Both the position numbers and the translations under genes were made by a program. Below are positions 28,179 through 36,862 of a stretch of 64,000 nt of DNA, piece by piece. Each line of letters begins with the position of its first letter. The stretch's first letter is position 1. This DNA is from Glaciihabitans sp. dw_435 (lineage in GTDB: Bacteria > Actinomycetota > Actinomycetes > Actinomycetales > Microbacteriaceae), in contig NZ_JAAVUZ010000005.1 of NCBI RefSeq assembly GCF_018449675.1, forward strand, positions 1 to 64,000, in the 5' to 3' direction. The notes beneath the pieces were generated by a model. It saw nothing but the letters and a program-made list of their open reading frames with translations. It searched no databases and was not told the origin of the DNA.

Positions 28179-29107
28179 GCGTGCGTTTCGTGCTCGTGGG
28201 CGCTGTGCACGGCCCGCTCGAGCTGGAACGTCGAGTGCTCGATTTGCACCGAGAAGTGGGATGCCACGCACTCCTGCAGGTCGTCCAGCATTGATGACGC
28301 GTGGCCGTCGTAGAAGCAGCTGTCGTCGACCACGACGTGAGCGGTGAGTACCGGCAGCCCCGTGGCGATCTGGGTCGCGTGCAGGTCGTGTACCGCCACG
28401 ACGTGCGGCACCTCCAGCAGGTGCGCACGCACAGAGTCGAGGTCGAGCCCGCGGGGTGTCGACTCGAGCAGCACGTCCACGGTCTCCCGCAGCAGGATGA
28501 AGCTGCGGGGAAGGATCAACGCGCCCACGAGGAGTGCTGCGACGGCGTCGGCACGGGTCCAGCCGGTGGTTGCGATGACGATGGCCGCCACGATGACCGC
28601 GAGCGAGCCGAGCGCGTCATTGACCACCTCGAGGAACGCCGCGCGCAGGTTGAAGTTGGACTTGCGGCTGCTGGCCAGCACCAGGATCGAGGCGATGTTT
28701 CCCGCAAGGCCGATGATGCCGAAGACGAGCAGTCCGTTTGCGGCGATTTCGGGCGGATGAACCAACCGCTGGATTCCCTCGACCACGACGAACACGCCTA
28801 CCGCGAGCAGGACGCCGGCCTGTGCGGTGGCCGCGAGCACCTCGGCGCGTCCGTAGCCCCACGTGCGCCGGGCGCTCGCCGCGCGGGTGGCGAGATTGGC
28901 GGCGAAGAGGGCGAGGAGGAGTCCGCCGGCATCGGTGAGCATGTGGCCGGCGTCGACGAGGAGCGCGAGGCTGCCCGTGATCGCGGCCCCAACGACCTCG
29001 GCGAGGAGGATGACCGCCGTAATGACAAAAGCGATCGTCAGACGGGTGCGCGAGGAGTCACCGGGGGTGTGGGAGTGCCCGCTCGTGTGCCCGTGATCGC
29101 TGCTCAT
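28175..29107 (-). CDS. Cation diffusion facilitator (CDF) family exporter
   Basis: Proton-coupled efflux protein for zinc and related divalent cations. The 310 residues begin with a His-rich cytoplasmic segment (seven His within the first 25 residues, including HGH and HSH). Then come six hydrophobic helices with the metal site HMLTD (helix II) and VVNDALGS (helix V), and a C-terminal cytoplasmic domain with conserved His/Asp (HDLHATQ, HVVVDD). A TACTGT -10 box (29115-29120, minus strand) ends seven bases before ATG 29107, so it is probably leaderless. It is convergent with zur. Confidence 0.9.
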   Translation of the reverse strand: MSSDHGHTSGHSHTPGDSSRTRLTIAFVITAVILLAEVVGAAITGSLALLVDAGHMLTDAGGLLLALFAANLATRAASARRTWGYGRAEVLAATAQAGVLLAVGVFVVVEGIQRLVHPPEIAANGLLVFGIIGLAGNIASILVLASSRKSNFNLRAAFLEVVNDALGSLAVIVAAIVIATTGWTRADAVAALLVGALILPRSFILLRETVDVLLESTPRGLDLDSVRAHLLEVPHVVAVHDLHATQIATGLPVLTAHVVVDDSCFYDGHASSMLDDLQECVASHFSVQIEHSTFQLERAVHSAHEHETHA

Positions 29108-29146
29108 AGCCCCGACAGTACAACGCGCGGCTCTGCAGGTGGTGAC

Positions 29147-29161
29147 TGGATATCATTATCA
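29147..29161. promoter_or_regulatory. Candidate Zur site between CDF and rpmB genes
   Basis: TGGATATCATTATCA contains the half-site TCATTAT seen in the znuA operator, but the other half is poorly symmetrical. It lies just upstream of the CDF promoter (TACTGT, 29115-29120) and just upstream of a rightward promoter with TTGCGC (29164-29169) and TAGTCT (29188-29193), 18 bp apart, which would serve rpmB-rpmG-rpsN. Binding here could affect both units; this is inference. Confidence 0.4.
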
Positions 29162-29329
29162 GCTTGCGCGACACGCCCGGAACCCCGTAGTCTTGGACGC
29201 TGGCTGGGTGGTATCCACACCCGCATGTACGCCAATCCTCAATTCCTCCGGGAATCAGGGGATTTTGCGCGTGCCGACAAGAGACCTTGGGTAGGGCACT
29301 TCGCTCTACGGTATTGAAGGAGTAGACAC

Positions 29330-29566
29330 ATGGCAGCTGTATGCCAAGTGACTGGAGCCATTCCCGGCTTCGGACACAACATCTCGCATTCGCACCGGCG
29401 CACCAAGCGCCGTTTCGACCCGAACGTGCAGAAGAAGACGTACTACGTCCCCTCGCTGCGCCGTAAGGTCACCCTGACGCTCAGCGTCAAGGGCATCAAG
29501 ACCATCGACGCTCGTGGCATCGAGTCCGTCGTCAAGGACATTCTGGCTCGTGGGGTGAAGATCTAG
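29330..29566 (+). CDS. rpmB: 50S ribosomal protein L28
   Basis: 78-residue large-subunit protein with the L28 core [20 protein letters not shown] (about residues 13-32) and [18 protein letters not shown]. It has a single cysteine (residue 5), so no CxxC zinc knuckle: the zinc-free form. GAAGGAG precedes the ATG. It heads an rpmB-rpmG-rpsN operon that lies next to zinc-transport genes, an association typical of Zur-regulated ribosomal paralogs. Confidence 0.96.
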   Translation: MAAVCQVTGAIPGFGHNISHSHRRTKRRFDPNVQKKTYYVPSLRRKVTLTLSVKGIKTIDARGIESVVKDILARGVKI

Positions 29567-29733
29567 TGGCAAAGCACCAGGACGTACGTCCGATCATCAA
29601 GCTCCGCTCCACCGCGGGAACCGGGTACACCTACGTGACCCGCAAGAACCGCCGCAACGACCCTGACCGTCTCGTGTTGAAGAAGTACGACCCCGTCGTA
29701 CGCCAGCACGTCGAATTCCGCGAGGAGCGCTAA
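29566..29733 (+). CDS. rpmG: 50S ribosomal protein L33 (cysteine-free)
   Basis: 55-residue L33, with [21 protein letters not shown] and [18 protein letters not shown]. All four zinc-ligand cysteines of the C-plus form are missing. The GTG start shares its G with the rpmB stop codon TAG, an extreme overlap implying coupled translation. It is followed three bases later by rpsN. Confidence 0.96.
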   Translation: MAKHQDVRPIIKLRSTAGTGYTYVTRKNRRNDPDRLVLKKYDPVVRQHVEFREER

Positions 29734-29736
29734 CAC

Positions 29737-30042
29737 ATGGCCAAGAAGAGCAAGATTGCCAAGAACGAACAGCGCAAGGTCATCGTCGCGCGTTACGCGA
29801 CGAAGCGCCTCGAGCTGAAGAAGGCCCTCGTTGACCCGGCCGGAACGGACGCTTCTCGCGAAGCCGCCCGCGTCGGTCTCCAGAAGCTTCCGCGCAATGC
29901 TTCGCCGATCCGCGTACGCGGTCGCGACGCCATCGATGGTCGCCCCCGTGGTTACCTGAGCCAGTTCGGTGTTTCCCGTGTTCGCTTCCGCGACATGGCG
30001 CACCGGGGCGAATTGCCCGGAATCACCAAGTCAAGCTGGTAA
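29737..30042 (+). CDS. rpsN: 30S ribosomal protein S14 (long, cysteine-free form)
   Basis: 101-residue S14 of the long C-minus type, with [22 protein letters not shown] (about residues 50-71), where zinc-binding forms carry CxxC pairs. The ending [17 protein letters not shown] is typical. A zinc-dependent type Z copy may exist in the main ribosomal operon, outside this window. Co-transcribed with rpmB and rpmG. Confidence 0.96.
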   Translation: MAKKSKIAKNEQRKVIVARYATKRLELKKALVDPAGTDASREAARVGLQKLPRNASPIRVRGRDAIDGRPRGYLSQFGVSRVRFRDMAHRGELPGITKSSW

Positions 30043-30117
30043 GTTCGATCCGGTTCCACAGCGCCTCGGCCTGAATGGACCGGTCTCTAATTACAAATGG
30101 TCCGAGGAGGACAACTC

Positions 30118-30405
30118 ATGGCTGACAAGTCACTGAACCGCACTGAGCTCGTCGCAGCTGTCGCTGCAGAGTCTGGCCAGAGCCAGGCCACCGTCAACGG
30201 AATTCTTGACGCGCTTTTCTCGACCCTCGCGACTTCGGTCAACGAGGGCACCAAGGTAACGATCCCGGGCTGGCTCGCGGTTGAGCGCACGCACCGTGCC
30301 GCTCGTGCCGGTCGCAACCCGCAGACCGGTGAGGCTATCCAGATTCAGGCTAGCTTCGGTGTCAAGATCAGCGCCGGCAGCAAGCTGAAGGCTGCAGCTA
30401 AGTAG
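30118..30405 (+). CDS. hup: HU family DNA-binding protein
   Basis: 95-residue histone-like protein that bends DNA and shapes the nucleoid. It carries the HU core LNRTELVAAVAAESG and the beta-arm with RAARAGRNPQTGEAIQI (about residues 60-76). The short form lacks the Lys/Ala-rich tail of mycobacterial HupB. ATG 30118 has GAGGAGG upstream. It is followed by a strong hairpin and may be transcribed alone or by read-through from rpsN. Confidence 0.96.
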   Translation: MADKSLNRTELVAAVAAESGQSQATVNGILDALFSTLATSVNEGTKVTIPGWLAVERTHRAARAGRNPQTGEAIQIQASFGVKISAGSKLKAAAK

Positions 30406-30434
30406 CATTCGCTCCACGTACCACCAGCTTTAGC

Positions 30435-30470
30435 CAGAGGGACGACGACCGCGAGGTCGCCGTCCCTCTG
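30435..30470 (+). terminator. Intrinsic terminator after hup
   Basis: CAGAGGGACG (30435-30444) pairs with CGTCCCTCTG (30461-30470), and CGACC/GGTCG extends the stem inside. The T-run after it is weak. Confidence 0.75.
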
Positions 30471-30574
30471 TCGTTAACGCGGTCGTTCGTCGCTACCGCA
30501 CGTGACGGCCCGGGATTGTGGGAGCACTCACGGCTGGACCCGTCGTTTGACACCTCCGCCTCGAATAAGCTTTC

Positions 30575-32560
30575 ATGGTGCCTCGCCTTGCCCGTATTAC
30601 GGGTCCCGCTGTTCTGCTCGTAGTCGCCTTCGCGGCGCTGCTGGCCTCTTTGGCGTACGGCGGGGGAGCGGCAGCCCCCATCGCCATCGACCCGGGTGTC
30701 GTGGTGCGGTACGGACTCCCCATGGCGAAGATGCTCGTCAACCTCGGTGCTGCCGGCGCGATCGGTGCCCTCCTCCTGACCGCGTTCGCGCTCTCCTCCA
30801 ACAAGCCGGAATACAACAGGGCATTGGATGTCGCGGCGGCGTCGTCTGCGGTCTGGGCCGTCGCCTCGGCCGTCGTTGCCATCCTCACGTTCCTCAGCGT
30901 CTACAACCAGCCGATCAGCCTCGACAACCGCTTTGGCGACCTGCTCGCGAGCTTCATGACCTCCAACGAGCTCGGACAAGCGTGGTTGGCCACCACCCTC
31001 ATCTCCGCCGCCCTCACCGTGCTGTGCTTTGCCGTCCGCAACCAGACCGCCCTCGTCTTCGTGCTGATCTTCGCCGTCGTGGGCATCGTTCCCATGTCGC
31101 TGCAGGGCCACGCGGGTGACCAGGCGAGCCACGACTCGGCAATCACCGCCATCTGGCTGCACGTGCTGTTTGCGGCAATCTGGCTCGGCGGACTTCTCAC
31201 CATCATCATTTCGCGCGACGTGCTCGGCACGAAGCGCCTCGCCAAGGTCCTGGAGCGGTACTCAACGCTCGCGCTGATCTCGTTCGTAGTTGTGGCCGCA
31301 TCGGGGTATGTCAGCGCGGAGATCCGCGTGGGGACGTTCGCCAACCTGCTGACTCCGTACGGGATCCTCGTGCTGGTCAAGATCTTTGTGCTGGGCGCGC
31401 TCGGTCTGTTCGGAGTTGTGCAGCGTCGATTCGTCATCGACCGCATGGTGAAGTCGCCCACCGGCGGCAAGGGATACTTCTGGTGGCTTGTGACCGCCGA
31501 ACTCGCGTTCATGGGTCTCGCCTCCGGTGTGGCGGTCGCCCTGTCCCGCACGGCTACGCCCCAGGTGGAGACGACGACGTCGACCCTGACGAGTCCGACG
31601 CCGGCCGAGGTACTGACCAACAGCGTGCTGCCGGCCCCACCCACATTCCTGCGGTACCTCACGACCTGGAACTTCGACCTGCTCTGGATCCTCATCACCG
31701 GATTCGCGATCTTCTTCTACATCGCCGGTGTCGTGCGTCTGCGGCGCCGAGGCGACTCGTGGCCGATCTTCCGCACCATCTCGTGGGTCGCCGGCATGCT
31801 GCTGCTGTTCTGGATCACCAACGGCGGTGTGAACGCGTACGAGAAGTACCTCTTCAGCTCGCACATGCTCGCCCACATGGTGATCGGCATGATGGTGCCC
31901 GTGCTGCTCGTTCCGGGTGCCCCCATCACGCTGGCGCTTCGCACCATCCGGAAGCGATCCGACAACAGTCGTGGCGCACGCGAGTGGATCATGATCACCG
32001 TGCACTCGCGGTACTTCCGGTTCCTCGCGAACCCGATCGTGGCGGCCCTGCTGTTCGCCGCATCGCTGTGGTTGTTTTACTACACCCCGCTCTTCCGCTG
32101 GTCCACGACCGATCACATCGGCCACGAGTGGATGATCTTCCACTTCCTGCTGACCGGCTACATCTTCGTGCAATCGCTCGTCGGCATCGATCCCGTTCCC
32201 TACCGCCCGCCGTACCCGCTGCGTCTCGTCATCCTGCTGGCGACGATGGCCTTCCACGCGTTCTTCGGGCTCACCCTCATGAGCGGCACCGGACTGCTGC
32301 TTGCCGACTGGTACGGAGCCATGGGATGGACCACGGGCGTCTCGGCCATCACCGACCAGCAAACCGGCGGAGGCATCGCTTGGGGAGTGGGCGAGTTCCC
32401 CACCATCGCCCTCGCGATCGCGGTCGCCGTGATGTGGGGACGCAGCGACACCCGCGAATCCAAGCGGTATGACCGCAAGGCGGACCGTGACGGCGACGCC
32501 GAGCTCGAGGCCTACAACGACATGCTCGCCAAGCGCGCGACCACCGACGCGCGGTCCTGA
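30575..32560 (+). CDS. CopD domain / cytochrome c oxidase assembly (CtaG) fusion membrane protein
   Basis: A 661-residue polytopic protein. The N-terminal half has eight or nine helices with the CopD layout (HVLFAAIWLGGLLTIIISR, about residues 189-207). The C-terminal half is a CtaG_caa3 domain with conserved His motifs (SSHMLAHMVIGMMVPVLL, about 427-444; GHEWMIFHFLLTGY). Actinobacteria commonly fuse these. The likely role is copper uptake and delivery to heme-copper oxidase. The start is ATG 30575 or GTG 30578; TAAGCT (30566-30571) ends so close that a leaderless message from GTG 30578 is plausible. Confidence 0.88.
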   Translation: MVPRLARITGPAVLLVVAFAALLASLAYGGGAAAPIAIDPGVVVRYGLPMAKMLVNLGAAGAIGALLLTAFALSSNKPEYNRALDVAAASSAVWAVASAVVAILTFLSVYNQPISLDNRFGDLLASFMTSNELGQAWLATTLISAALTVLCFAVRNQTALVFVLIFAVVGIVPMSLQGHAGDQASHDSAITAIWLHVLFAAIWLGGLLTIIISRDVLGTKRLAKVLERYSTLALISFVVVAASGYVSAEIRVGTFANLLTPYGILVLVKIFVLGALGLFGVVQRRFVIDRMVKSPTGGKGYFWWLVTAELAFMGLASGVAVALSRTATPQVETTTSTLTSPTPAEVLTNSVLPAPPTFLRYLTTWNFDLLWILITGFAIFFYIAGVVRLRRRGDSWPIFRTISWVAGMLLLFWITNGGVNAYEKYLFSSHMLAHMVIGMMVPVLLVPGAPITLALRTIRKRSDNSRGAREWIMITVHSRYFRFLANPIVAALLFAASLWLFYYTPLFRWSTTDHIGHEWMIFHFLLTGYIFVQSLVGIDPVPYRPPYPLRLVILLATMAFHAFFGLTLMSGTGLLLADWYGAMGWTTGVSAITDQQTGGGIAWGVGEFPTIALAIAVAVMWGRSDTRESKRYDRKADRDGDAELEAYNDMLAKRATTDARS

Positions 32561-32569
32561 CCCTCGGGG

Positions 32570-33547
32570 CTAGTCGCCCAGCGAGTTGATCGTCAGTTCA
32601 TCCTTGTCGGTGATGGTGATGCCGTACGACACCGAGAACGACACGTCCTTGTCGTACTTGGAGATGCTTCCGTCGTAGAGGGACTGCACGTTGACCTTCA
32701 GGTGCGCCGCGGCATCCGTCTCCGGCATCAACCAGCTGCCGACCTTGGAGCCGGGGATGATCTGCACGGCCGGGTACTCGGCAATGGTCCACTTGGGAGT
32801 GCTGTCAACGCGGTTGTCGAAACTCTTGCCGAAGGGGCAGCCGGTCGGAAGCAGCACCTCCTGCTTGGCGCAGGTCGCGAGGTAGTCCTTGAGCTCGGTG
32901 CTGACCTGCGTCACGAAGAGCGGGTTTGCCTGCACGTTCACCTGCACTGCCGTCACGCTGCCGGGCTCGGTCACCGCGGCCGGTACCGGGTCGGCCTCGA
33001 GGAACGTCGACTTGTGGTCAAACGTGTACAGCCCCGGCGCGAAGACGAGGTAGCTGGCGGACGCACCCTTGGCAGCCGTGCTGGTGAGGGCGACGTCGTT
33101 CGCGCGGAATCGCTGGTCGTGCAGCACAGTCACCGAGACGGTGGCGAGGGGGGATGTCGCGAAGGACCAGGTGTGAAACAGCCCGAAGATCGCGCCCGTC
33201 TGCTTCACCTGGAAGTCGGTCTCCGACACCTGGCCGTTAAGGCTGTACTCGTAGGTGACGGTGTGGGTGCCATCGCTGCCGGCGACATCGCGCACCTGCC
33301 TGATTTTCGAGAGGGCGCCGAGGGCATCGTCGGTGAGCAGGTCGGCGGCGGCATCCGGGCTCGCGACAACACCGGGCATCTCGCGTGCCGTGGTCGCATC
33401 CTGGCGCGACAGCGCGTCCAGGTAGCTGTTGACGAAGCCGCCCGCGCTGTAGACCGTGCCGTTGAGCATCACAATCGTGACCACGAACGCACCGATGAGG
33501 AGCGCGAGCGCGATCAACCAGGAGATGAGAGCGCGGCGCATCCCCAC
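32570..33547 (-). CDS. Hypothetical membrane-anchored extracytoplasmic protein
   Basis: 325 residues with one N-terminal membrane helix (about residues 7-29) and a soluble outer domain of about 295 residues rich in Thr, Val and Ser, with two Cys (in DYLATCAKQ and PTGCPFG) that could form a disulfide. The first outer segment (YLDALSRQDATTAREM) is reminiscent of stress-type NTF2-like anchors, but I cannot assign a family. It is convergent with the CopD/CtaG gene, whose stop is 10 bp away. Confidence 0.7.
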   Translation of the reverse strand: MGMRRALISWLIALALLIGAFVVTIVMLNGTVYSAGGFVNSYLDALSRQDATTAREMPGVVASPDAAADLLTDDALGALSKIRQVRDVAGSDGTHTVTYEYSLNGQVSETDFQVKQTGAIFGLFHTWSFATSPLATVSVTVLHDQRFRANDVALTSTAAKGASASYLVFAPGLYTFDHKSTFLEADPVPAAVTEPGSVTAVQVNVQANPLFVTQVSTELKDYLATCAKQEVLLPTGCPFGKSFDNRVDSTPKWTIAEYPAVQIIPGSKVGSWLMPETDAAAHLKVNVQSLYDGSISKYDKDVSFSVSYGITITDKDELTINSLGD

Positions 33548-33687
33548 ATCCTAAGGTCGCGAGATGGATGAACCGTGTCCACAGGCCGCGCATGGCCGCA
33601 ACCTCAGCACAATACCGCGGGTACCCTAGATCCATACCGATCGAGTTTCACGACGGCAGACAAAGATAATCCCGGGAGTGTGTTGCC

Positions 33688-34974
33688 GTGTCCGAGCTGA
33701 AGCTCTCCGCCGAGCAGCAGGCGGTCTTCGATCGCATCGAGACGACGCGCGAGAACCTGTTTGTCACCGGCCGTGCCGGTACAGGTAAGTCGACACTGCT
33801 CAATCACCTCTCGTGGAACACCTCTAAGCAGGTCGTCATCTGTGCTCCCACGGGCGTCGCCGCGCTGAACGTGGGCGGCCAGACGATCCACTCCCTGTTC
33901 CGCCTGCCGATCGGGGTCATCGCCGACCACGCGATCGAGCACACCGCAGAACTCCGCAAGCTTCTCAACACCATCGACACCCTCGTCATCGATGAGGTCT
34001 CGATGGTCAACGCCGATCTGCTTGATGCCGTCGACCGCAGCCTGCGTCAGGCTCGCCAACGCCCGAACGAGGCGTTCGGGGGAGTGCAGGTCGTGTTGTT
34101 CGGTGATCCGTACCAGCTGGCTCCCGTCCCCGGCGATTCGGACGAGCGCGCCTACTTCGAAGACCAGTACCGCTCGATGTGGTTCTTCGATGCGAAGGTG
34201 TGGAATGACACCGACCTGCGGATCTATGAGCTCACGGTCATCCATCGCCAGCACGAAGACGAATTCAAGTACATGCTGAACGCCGTGCGCCACGGGATGG
34301 TGACCGCGGAGATCGCCGGACGGCTGAACACCATGGGTGCGCGGCCCGCCCCCACCGACGGCGCGATCACGCTCGCGACCACCAACAGCACTGTGACCCG
34401 CATCAACGCCACGGCACTCGCCCGGCTTCCCGGCAAGGCGAAGACCGCCAAGGCGGAGCTCTCCGGTGAGTTCGGGGGCAGGTCTTACCCGGCGGACGAA
34501 GCGCTGGAGCTGAAGGTCGGGGCGCAGGTGATGTTCCTGCGCAATGATGCGGAGCAGCGGTGGGTCAACGGAAGCATCGGCACCGTCACCCGCATGGACA
34601 GCACCGTCTGGGTGGAGATCGACGGCGAGACGCACCAGGTGCAGCCGGCGATCTGGGAGAAGTACCGCTACACGTACTCCGCGATGACCAAGTCGCTCAA
34701 GAAAGACATCGTGGCCGAGTTCACGCAGTTCCCGCTGCGGCTGGCATGGGCCGTCACTATCCACAAGTCCCAGGGAAAGACGTACGAGCGCGCCATCGTG
34801 GATCTCGGTACGCGGTCATTTGCCCCGGGCCAGACGTATGTGGCCCTCAGCCGCATCACGGCGCTCGATGGGCTGTACCTGTCCCGTCCGCTGCGCCCCT
34901 CCGACATCATCGTCGACGAGAACGTGCGCCGGTTCATGTCGCGCGCGGGTGCGATCCCCGGCATCGAGGCCTGA
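33688..34974 (+). CDS. PIF1/RecD-like superfamily 1 helicase
   Basis: A 428-residue SF1B-type ATPase with Walker A TGRAGTGKST (about residues 27-36), motif Ia CAPTGVAALNVGGQTIHSLF (about 52-71), Walker B VIDEVSMVNADLLD (about 99-112), FGDPYQLAPV (motif III, about 138-147) and the C-terminal UvrD-like motif AVTIHKSQGKT / YVALSRI. This matches bacterial PIF1-family helicases that act on structured or G-rich DNA. GTG start. It stands alone; a hairpin follows. Confidence 0.88.
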   Translation: MSELKLSAEQQAVFDRIETTRENLFVTGRAGTGKSTLLNHLSWNTSKQVVICAPTGVAALNVGGQTIHSLFRLPIGVIADHAIEHTAELRKLLNTIDTLVIDEVSMVNADLLDAVDRSLRQARQRPNEAFGGVQVVLFGDPYQLAPVPGDSDERAYFEDQYRSMWFFDAKVWNDTDLRIYELTVIHRQHEDEFKYMLNAVRHGMVTAEIAGRLNTMGARPAPTDGAITLATTNSTVTRINATALARLPGKAKTAKAELSGEFGGRSYPADEALELKVGAQVMFLRNDAEQRWVNGSIGTVTRMDSTVWVEIDGETHQVQPAIWEKYRYTYSAMTKSLKKDIVAEFTQFPLRLAWAVTIHKSQGKTYERAIVDLGTRSFAPGQTYVALSRITALDGLYLSRPLRPSDIIVDENVRRFMSRAGAIPGIEA

Positions 34975-35012
34975 CGCCCTCACCGCCGACGGCCGTCCGG
35001 GCGCATAAAGCA

Positions 35013-35045
35013 CCGGCCGTACCACGCTGGGATGGGTACGGCCGG
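35013..35045. terminator. Bidirectional terminator hairpin
   Basis: CCGGCCGTACC (35013-35023) pairs perfectly with GGTACGGCCGG (35035-35045). It lies between the helicase gene and a convergent membrane protein gene, with AAAG before it on the plus strand. Confidence 0.65.
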
Positions 35046-35103
35046 CACACTTGTGGGCGCTGACGTGATGCAGCGGACCGGGTCATCCGGTCGGCTCCAT
35101 CGC

Positions 35104-35667
35104 TCAGTGCTGGTGCGTGGGCACCGTGAAGTTGAACTCGCTGGTCTGCTTGGGTGTAAAGCCCAGGGTGTGCTCGCCGTGGGGCTGGGCGTAGGCGCCT
35201 GCCTCGGTGGCGGCAAGGGCCGGCGTTGTCGCGGCGGCCACGATGAGCCCTCCGACGAACAGGCCGAGCAGGTACCGTCCGGCGGCCGGGGTGCGCGATG
35301 GCACCGAGAAGTCGGTCTTGCGTCGCAACTGGAAGGCGATGACGACGGCGACGAAGAGTTCGAGCAGGGACGCGATGCCCAGGGCCGTGAAGCCGAGGGT
35401 GGACGCCAGTCCCGGCTGCTCGAGGAGTCCGGCCACCACCATCAGGAGTGACCAGAGCAGGATCGGCAGCAGCGCCCCGAAGAGCACCAGCTTGGGATAC
35501 GCGATGCGGTCCCGGATGAAGGTCATGATGCCCCAGGCGAATTCGATCGCCCCGAGGATGACGAGCACCACCGCAATCGGAAGAGGAGAGCTGATAACCA
35601 GCGCCAGATGAATCATGCCGATGCCGATGGCGGCAAATGCCAGCCACGTGCGCGTGATTGTTGACAC
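35104..35667 (-). CDS. Hypothetical multi-helix membrane protein with His-rich tail
   Basis: 187 residues with about five hydrophobic helices and a C-terminal tail ending THQH that contains four His, possibly metal-binding and outside the membrane. I choose GTG 35667 because GAGGAGAG lies just upstream; the longer open frame overlaps the neighbouring DUF4383 gene in a Ser/Pro-rich, non-protein-like stretch. It is transcribed after the DUF4383 gene, with a 37-bp gap. No family recognised. Confidence 0.65.
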   Translation of the reverse strand: MSTITRTWLAFAAIGIGMIHLALVISSPLPIAVVLVILGAIEFAWGIMTFIRDRIAYPKLVLFGALLPILLWSLLMVVAGLLEQPGLASTLGFTALGIASLLELFVAVVIAFQLRRKTDFSVPSRTPAAGRYLLGLFVGGLIVAAATTPALAATEAGAYAQPHGEHTLGFTPKQTSEFNFTVPTHQH

Positions 35668-35704
35668 GGGTGCTCTCCTCTTCTCGATTACGGGTGGATG
35701 GTGA

Positions 35705-36109
35705 CTATGCGGTGCGGCGCGTGGCCTTTTCGGCGCCGAGGCCGACCGCGAGCAGCACTGCAGCGGACGCGAAGTGGAGCACGTTGTCCGCAGCGTTGAT
35801 GGCCAGGATGTTGGCCGAGGATCCGACGAGGAAAAGTCCGACGATTCCGAGGAGCAGGTACGCAGCACCGATCGTGGTGTTGACGCCCTTGGCGGCGGGA
35901 ACGCTGGACAGGCCGGCGATCAGCAGAGCCGCACCAATGAGGAGGTGGGCAACGTTGTGCAGGATGTTGACCTCGAAGATACCGAGGAGCAGTCCACCCG
36001 AGGTGTCGAAGAAGCCAACACCGGACGTGGCCGTGAAGCCAAGGATTCCGACAAGGATGTAAACCGCGCCGAAGACAGTGGCCAGCAGGCGGTTGGGGGA
36101 GTTGGTCAT
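35705..36109 (-). CDS. DUF4383 family membrane protein
   Basis: 134 residues, four hydrophobic helices. The pattern NRLLATVFGAVYILVGILGF at the start and NILHNVAHLLIGAALL in the middle are typical of DUF4383 proteins, common in actinobacteria and of unknown function. The ATG at 36109 has AGGAGG upstream. It is the first gene of a two-gene leftward unit. Confidence 0.8.
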   Translation of the reverse strand: MTNSPNRLLATVFGAVYILVGILGFTATSGVGFFDTSGGLLLGIFEVNILHNVAHLLIGAALLIAGLSSVPAAKGVNTTIGAAYLLLGIVGLFLVGSSANILAINAADNVLHFASAAVLLAVGLGAEKATRRTA

Positions 36110-36322
36110 TCTGGTTCCTCCTGTTTGATGACGAACCGAGCGCCCGTCTGTACAAACTCATTCGTACCCCTGCGCAGATTGGATTGGTATGCATCCCGAC
36201 ACGGGTGTTTTCAGCGAAATTTCAGCGAATACGCGGGTCGCGTACTGGCTGGACTACCGGGACTACTGAGATTGGCCGCATATATACGGTGATGGCAGAC
36301 GCGTCCCGGGATTCTTGGGGCT

Positions 36323-36862
36323 ATGCCAATCACTCCCGACACCAAGAACTGGACCTGGGTCATCGCACGTCGGTGCCCGGAATGTGGTTTTGACGCCTCG
36401 ACCCTTGACGTGGTGACCCTTCCCGCGCTGATCCGCCGCAACGCGTCGGTGTGGACCACCGTGCTGGCGGGCGCTGGTGTGGCGAACCGGCCGGACGACT
36501 CCACCTGGTCGCACCTGGAGTACGCGGCGCACGTGCGCGACGTGCTGCGCGTGTACCGCGCCCGGGTTGCGCTGATGATGACCGAGGACGACCCGCTCTA
36601 TCAAAACTGGGATCAGGATGCCACGGCGGTCGACGACAACTACGGCGCCCAGAACCCCGCGGTCGTTGCGGAGGAGTTGACCGTCGCCGCGGAGGCGCTC
36701 GCCGCGGACTTCGCACGCCTGCGGGGAGATGACTGGAACCGCCCCGGACGACGCAGCGACGGGGCGCAGTTCACGATCGCGACGCTGGGCGCCTACTTCG
36801 CCCACGACATCGAGCACCACCTGGTGGACGTCGGCCGCGAGCTGGTGCAATCGACGAGCTAG
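36323..36862 (+). CDS. DinB-like family protein
   Basis: 179 residues with the four-helix DinB/YfiT fold pattern. Metal-ligand histidines are expected at HLEYAAHVRD (about residues 56-65) and HDIEHHLVDV (about 158-167). Relatives are thiol-dependent transferases using mycothiol or bacillithiol; mycothiol is plausible here because an inositol-phosphate synthase gene is present. The N-terminus adds a CPECGF motif that resembles half of a zinc knuckle. The 3' end overlaps the convergent hydrolase gene by four bases. Confidence 0.8.
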   Translation: MPITPDTKNWTWVIARRCPECGFDASTLDVVTLPALIRRNASVWTTVLAGAGVANRPDDSTWSHLEYAAHVRDVLRVYRARVALMMTEDDPLYQNWDQDATAVDDNYGAQNPAVVAEELTVAAEALAADFARLRGDDWNRPGRRSDGAQFTIATLGAYFAHDIEHHLVDVGRELVQSTS

